NCBI GenBank assembly: GCA_030744725.1
Contig: JASLPZ010000043.1
Location: forward strand, 1 to 27,828
Source of the DNA: ARS98 sp030744725
Lineage (GTDB): Bacteria; Planctomycetota; Planctomycetia; Pirellulales; Pirellulaceae
Direction of reading: 5' to 3'
DNA length: 27,828 bases
This document shows positions 25,119 to 27,828 of the stretch, piece after piece. A model generated the notes under the pieces. The model saw nothing but the letters and a program-made list of their open reading frames with translations. It did not search any database and was not told the origin of the DNA. The stretch's first letter is position 1, and the number at the start of each line of letters is the position of its first letter. The translations under genes were made by a program, and so were the position numbers.

Positions 25119-26255
25119 ATGTGTTCTTGCTTTTCTCTCTCGCGATCATCCCTCGTCTTGATGGCGCCCTTTTTCCTCCTCACGCAAGCAGACGCGGACG
25201 AACTCCTGCCTCCGCCCATTCCGGTCCTCCGCATCGGCGGATCCGATACGGAATTGGAGTCAGTTCCAGCACGTCGCGTCGAATTAGCAGCCGAGATGAT
25301 TACGGAAAAGTATCCAAATCGCAAGGTTAAGATCGAACGAGAGGTGGTCCAAGACGACGAGCGGAACTATGTCAATCACGGTCCTTGGAAAATGTGGGAC
25401 CCGGAAGGCCGGCTTGTCGCGCACGGCGAGTTTCGGTTTGGCAAACAGCACGGCGACTGGGTTCGGTTGATGTCGAACTTTGGAGTTGTTGATGGCGCGT
25501 TTCAGCCGCCTTTCACTTCAAAGGCCGAATTTGCCAATGGTCAACTACACGGTACCTGGACCATCAGCGATAACCGTCAGCGGTTGATCGGCAGCTGGGA
25601 ATTCGATCACGGGGAATTGCATGGGAAGGCCGCGCGATGGTACGCAAACGGTCAACCGCAAGAAGAGATGATGTTTAGGCGAGGGAAGCTGGACGGCGAA
25701 AGCAACTCTTTTTCAGCGAAAGGTGCCCTCGCCAATCGCGAGTTCTTTCGCGACGGCAAGCAGTTGATCCCAGTCGTCACCTGGCACGAACCAAACCAAC
25801 AGAAGCAAGCCGAAGGATGGGTGCAGATCAACGAAGTGAACGTGCACCGGACGGTTGACTGGTGGCAAGGTCTACTGGCAATCTCCCGAGAAACCCCAGT
25901 CGACGAACCTATTCGGATTGGCAAATGGACCGAATGGTACCCCAATGGAAACACTCGGTTCACCGGTACATTTCGCGACGGTGAATCGGTTGGAACGCAC
26001 ACGTGGTGGCATGAAAACGGCCAGAAACAACTGGTTGGGCGATACGCCGAGGGCCACCGTGTCGATCGCTGGACGCGTTGGCACGCCAACGGGCGCAAGC
26101 AAGAAGAAGGGGAGTTCTTCGTAGGAAGCAAGCGAGGGGTTTGGAAAGTCTGGGCGGAGGACGGTCAGCTGATCGACGAGCAACAACTCGCGCTCGTTCC
26201 AGACGAGACAGAAAACCAACTGGTCCCTGCCCGCCCCATTTCGATCAAGCCGTGA
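25119..26255 (+). CDS. Secreted MORN/YwqK-like repeat protein
   Basis: A 378-residue exported protein with at least six copies of a W-x-NG-type repeat: GPWKMWDPEGRLVAHGEF, ARWYANGQPQEEMMF, GKWTEWYPNGNTRFTGTF, HTWWHENGQKQLVGRY, TRWHANGRKQEEGEF and WKVWAEDGQL. This pattern is shared by MORN-variant and YwqK-family proteins, which form elongated beta structures. Residues 1-25 form a signal peptide (SLVLMAPFFLLTQADA). GGAG lies 7 bases before the ATG, supporting the start. YwqK is called an antitoxin in some databases, but no toxin gene lies nearby, and planctomycete members are usually secreted stand-alone proteins, so I make no antitoxin claim. It is convergent with greA. Function unknown; probably binding or structural. 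Confidence 0.8.
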   Translation: MCSCFSLSRSSLVLMAPFFLLTQADADELLPPPIPVLRIGGSDTELESVPARRVELAAEMITEKYPNRKVKIEREVVQDDERNYVNHGPWKMWDPEGRLVAHGEFRFGKQHGDWVRLMSNFGVVDGAFQPPFTSKAEFANGQLHGTWTISDNRQRLIGSWEFDHGELHGKAARWYANGQPQEEMMFRRGKLDGESNSFSAKGALANREFFRDGKQLIPVVTWHEPNQQKQAEGWVQINEVNVHRTVDWWQGLLAISRETPVDEPIRIGKWTEWYPNGNTRFTGTFRDGESVGTHTWWHENGQKQLVGRYAEGHRVDRWTRWHANGRKQEEGEFFVGSKRGVWKVWAEDGQLIDEQQLALVPDETENQLVPARPISIKP

Positions 26256-26331
26256 ATTGACATGATTCACAATGCCTTTGTCACGCGGCACCCTGTCGGA
26301 TCGACCGCACAACCGCCAACACCTACAAGAT

Positions 26332-26808
26332 TCACTCGTAGGAGATCTCGATGACTTCGAGTTTGAATATGCCTTTGGGCGCTTTAATCTCTGCGACTTC
26401 CCCAACCTTCTTGCCAAGGAGGCCCTGCCCGATGGGACTAGTCAACAGGATTCTGCCAGTGTCGTAGTCTTCTTCACCAGACCCGACCAAGGTGTAAACC
26501 TCTTCGTCGTCGAAGTCTAGATCCTTCACCTTGACGGTCGCCCCAAAAGCAACTTCGCCCCGTGGCATGGTCGCGGGATCGATGATCATTCCGTTAGCCA
26601 AATCACTCTTCAGCCGATTGATTTTGGCTTGCAGCATACCTTGGTTTTCGCGTTGTGCGTGGTATTCAGCATTTTCCTTCAGGTCACCTTCATCGCGTGC
26701 GGCGGCGATCCTCTCTGCGATTAACGGCATCTCGACGTTCTCCATCCGGTCAATGTCGGCCTTTTTCTTGTTGTACCCTTCTTGAGTCATCGGCACGCGC
26801 TGGGACAT
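26332..26808 (-). CDS. greA: Transcription elongation factor GreA
   Basis: A 158-residue GreA, which binds the RNA polymerase secondary channel and stimulates cleavage of backtracked RNA. The N-terminal coiled coil carries the acidic tip in ARDEGDLKENAEYHAQRENQG, closely matching known GreA. The C-terminal FKBP-like domain ends with SPIGQGLLGKKVGEVAEIKAPKG. The start at 26808 is fixed by GGAG 7 bases upstream; an in-frame extension to 26859 would run across the leader hairpin and has no family support. A terminator-like hairpin followed by six U's ends 8 bases before the ribosome site, and a second 11-bp hairpin lies further upstream, suggesting control by early termination. The gene is otherwise standalone and cytosolic. 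Confidence 0.96.
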   Translation of the reverse strand: MSQRVPMTQEGYNKKKADIDRMENVEMPLIAERIAAARDEGDLKENAEYHAQRENQGMLQAKINRLKSDLANGMIIDPATMPRGEVAFGATVKVKDLDFDDEEVYTLVGSGEEDYDTGRILLTSPIGQGLLGKKVGEVAEIKAPKGIFKLEVIEISYE

Positions 26809-26815
26809 CAGAATT

Positions 26816-26819
26816 CTCC
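26816..26819 (-). promoter_or_regulatory. greA ribosome binding site
   Basis: GGAG on the minus strand, 7 bases before the ATG at 26808. It decides between this start and an in-frame start 51 bases upstream. Confidence 0.7.
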
Positions 26820-26827
26820 GGCTAGCG

Positions 26828-26857
26828 AAAAAAGCGACCTCCAATTCCAGAGGTCGC
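26828..26857 (-). terminator. Intrinsic-terminator-like hairpin in the greA leader
   Basis: Read on the minus strand, GCGACCTC and GAGGTCGC form a perfect 8-bp stem with an 8-base loop, and six U's follow immediately. The tract ends 8 bases before the greA ribosome site. Nothing upstream on this strand needs termination, so it is best read as an attenuator. Read on the plus strand, a weaker AAAGTTTTT follows the stem. Confidence 0.6.
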
Positions 26858-26881
26858 AAAGTTTTTCATGTTCATTCCCCG

Positions 26882-26907
26882 CATTCTCGGCGATTCCGCC
26901 GAGAATG
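26882..26907. other. Perfect 11-bp hairpin with tetraloop upstream of greA
   Basis: CATTCTCGGCG (26882-26892) and CGCCGAGAATG (26897-26907) are exact complements around a 4-base loop. It lies 24 bases upstream of the terminator-like hairpin. No U-tract follows on either strand. Confidence 0.6.
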
Positions 26908-27191
26908 TAAAGACGATCCCACGACCGAACGATTGAGTCAATTCAATGACGCCCCAGACCGCTTAACTGCCTTACCAGCCGCTTGCCGCGTGGTACTCGT
27001 CTTGGCTTCCGTCTCGACACCGATGATACGGATTCCAAGGGTGGAACGGCCTGTAGCGGCCAAAGGAAAGGTCCTCGAGACAAACAGACGAATCCTGAAT
27101 GTGAAATGCGGAAAATCCCCGGTGTTTGTGCTGTCAGCCTCGACGTTCTTCCCAGCCTATACTTTGTCAGACTATCGAACCCATCGACAAC

Positions 27192-27198
27192 AGAGGGG
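27192..27198 (+). promoter_or_regulatory. Ribosome binding site of the HPt gene
   Basis: AGAGGGG lies 6 bases before the ATG at 27205 and decides this start over upstream in-frame codons. Confidence 0.65.
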
Positions 27199-27204
27199 CA
27201 GATA

Positions 27205-27549
27205 ATGGCGTGTGCAAGACCGGAGTACGCGACCATCCACTCCCCGATGGCGTCCGCCTCGGTCTACGGTGAACTTGTGGAAATGTATGTGGATGAAATG
27301 CCGGACCGAATCGCGGCGCTGGAGCGAGCTTTTGACAGTGGCGACATGGAGGGCCTGCAACGTGCAGCCCACCAAATGAAAGGCGCTGCCGGCAGCTATG
27401 GATTTGACCATTGGCGCCTTTGGCGGCTGCGGTCGAGTTCACTGTTCGCGACAGCGAGCCGGAAGATACCATCCAGCAGACACTGCAAGAACTGCTCGAC
27501 GTCTGCCGACTGGTTCGGGCCGGAGCACCAGAGTGAGCTGCTCAAATGA
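27205..27549 (+). CDS. HPt-domain phosphotransfer protein with apparent frameshift
   Basis: As read, 114 residues. The N-terminal two thirds form a histidine phosphotransfer domain, with phospho-accepting H56 in AAHQMKGAAGSYGF. After residue 72 (YGFDH) the frame turns into arginine/serine-rich nonsense. The next frame from 27411 reads LAPLAAAVEFTVRDSEPED and then TIQQTLQELLDVCRLVRAGA, the expected C-terminal HPt helix, and stops at 27536, 9 bases before the next gene. One base is therefore missing near 27410. The intact protein would have 110 residues and relay phosphate between a kinase and a response regulator, fitting the receiver gene just downstream. It could be a sequencing error or real decay. 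Confidence 0.75.
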   Translation: MACARPEYATIHSPMASASVYGELVEMYVDEMPDRIAALERAFDSGDMEGLQRAAHQMKGAAGSYGFDHWRLWRLRSSSLFATASRKIPSSRHCKNCSTSADWFGPEHQSELLK

Positions 27550-27767
27550 ATTCAGAGATTGCCAATGATATCCTGATCGTTGATGATGATCCGGCGATGC
27601 TGCGCGTCCTCACATGCATTCTGAAGTCCAGTGGGTACGACATCCGCACCGCGCGCAGCGGTCAGCAAGCACTGAAACTTATAGAACAGGAGGCGCCGTC
27701 CTTTCTCATTTCTGATTGGGAGATGCCGGAAATGAGTGGCTCGGAGTTGTGTGTGAACGGCGTTTGA
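27546..27767 (+). CDS. Truncated response-regulator receiver
   Basis: A 73-residue fragment. It has a normal receiver beginning: acidic residues D13-D15 (IVDDDP), then phosphoacceptor D57 in LISDWEMPEMSG. Homology ends at about residue 69 (SELC), after which only VNGV remains before a stop. A complete receiver needs about 120 residues, so the Thr and Lys of the active site and the output face are lost. The DNA after the break contains two tandem copies of a short repeat, so an inserted element or repeat has probably cut the gene; the window ends too soon to see whether the rest continues beyond. It lies 9 bases after the restored HPt stop, suggesting that the two once formed a phosphorelay operon. 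Confidence 0.7.
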   Translation: MNSEIANDILIVDDDPAMLRVLTCILKSSGYDIRTARSGQQALKLIEQEAPSFLISDWEMPEMSGSELCVNGV

Positions 27768-27811
27768 AAACGCTAGCGCTTGGGCGGTTGAAAAGGCTAG
27801 CGCCCGATGTG
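27764..27811. repeat. Two tandem repeat copies after the truncated receiver
   Basis: TTGAAAACGCTAGCGC at 27764 recurs as TTGAAAAGGCTAGCGC at 27788, a 24-base period. Both carry a CTAGCG core. The repeat begins about where receiver homology ends and may be the edge of a larger repeat or insertion element lying outside the window. Confidence 0.5.
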
Positions 27812-27828
27812 GTTTTGTTATTGTAATT

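Larger units (their letters stand above)
26809..27204. other. 396-base divergent spacer between greA and the HPt gene
   Basis: This gap holds the greA leader with two hairpins (26834-26857 and 26882-26907) and the control region of the HPt gene. TATACT at 27158-27163 is a good -10-like box for the latter, but no matching -35 is seen at 16-18 bases. No other gene is supported. Confidence 0.55.

Noticed and set aside
25119..26255. Antitoxin of a toxin-antitoxin system (YwqK annotation)
   Set aside because: The protein has a signal peptide and no toxin gene lies beside it.
26809..26859. N-terminal extension of GreA
   Set aside because: It spans the leader hairpin and adds residues absent from GreA proteins. 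GGAG supports the start at 26808.
27764..27811. CRISPR array
   Set aside because: Only two copies, 24-base period, no distinct spacers and no cas genes.

Overview
The window looks like a chromosomal segment of a planctomycete, probably related to Pirellulales. This rests on gene content and style, not a database match. The signs are a Pirellula/Verrucomicrobium-type heme-binding cytochrome domain, a very large secreted PQQ-propeller protein, tandem secreted amidohydrolases, moderate to high GC, many genes without a clear Shine-Dalgarno site, and hairpin-rich spacers. No rRNA, tRNA, CRISPR array, transposase or phage gene was found. Both ends cut into genes or repeats, so the window may be a whole contig or a piece of one.

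Layout. 2-898 (+) is the 3' end of a heme protein. It faces a two-gene minus-strand operon of secreted amidohydrolases (909-3484), of which the downstream one has lost catalytic residues. A hairpin- and repeat-rich spacer (3485-3807) separates these from an orphan receiver protein (3808-4215, minus). Then come a giant PQQ-propeller/methyltransferase-like/malectin-like protein (4507-8424), a GNAT acetyltransferase, a NarL-type response regulator and an enolase-superfamily enzyme, all plus strand. A DusB-like tRNA-dihydrouridine synthase (minus) diverges from a tight four-gene plus-strand operon (12662-19649): a Gld-like membrane protein, an ABC ATPase, an internally duplicated ABC permease and a HEAT-repeat protein. 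A secreted DUF885 peptidase (minus) then diverges from a fused N-acyl-D-amino-acid deacylase-like/M19 membrane dipeptidase-like protein (21819-24692). Their predicted promoters overlap in the -10 boxes. The last part holds a MORN/YwqK-like repeat protein, greA with a terminator-like hairpin in its leader, and a damaged phosphorelay pair: a frameshifted HPt protein followed by a truncated receiver.

How it fits together. The main theme is exported hydrolysis of peptide-like or D-amino-acid-containing material. DUF885 peptidase, deacylase/M19 fusion and the two amidohydrolases all carry signal peptides, and the first two share one intergenic control region. A second theme is an envelope ABC machine (ATPase, double permease, GldG-like partner, HEAT protein). 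A third is scattered two-component parts without a histidine kinase in the window: three receiver proteins and one HPt.

The most unusual items are the deacylase-M19 fusion with its overlapping divergent promoters, the enzyme/pseudoenzyme amidohydrolase pair, the methyltransferase-like insert in the PQQ protein, the terminator-like hairpin in the greA leader, and the broken phosphorelay pair ending in short repeats. I did not find a clear new defence or mobile system.
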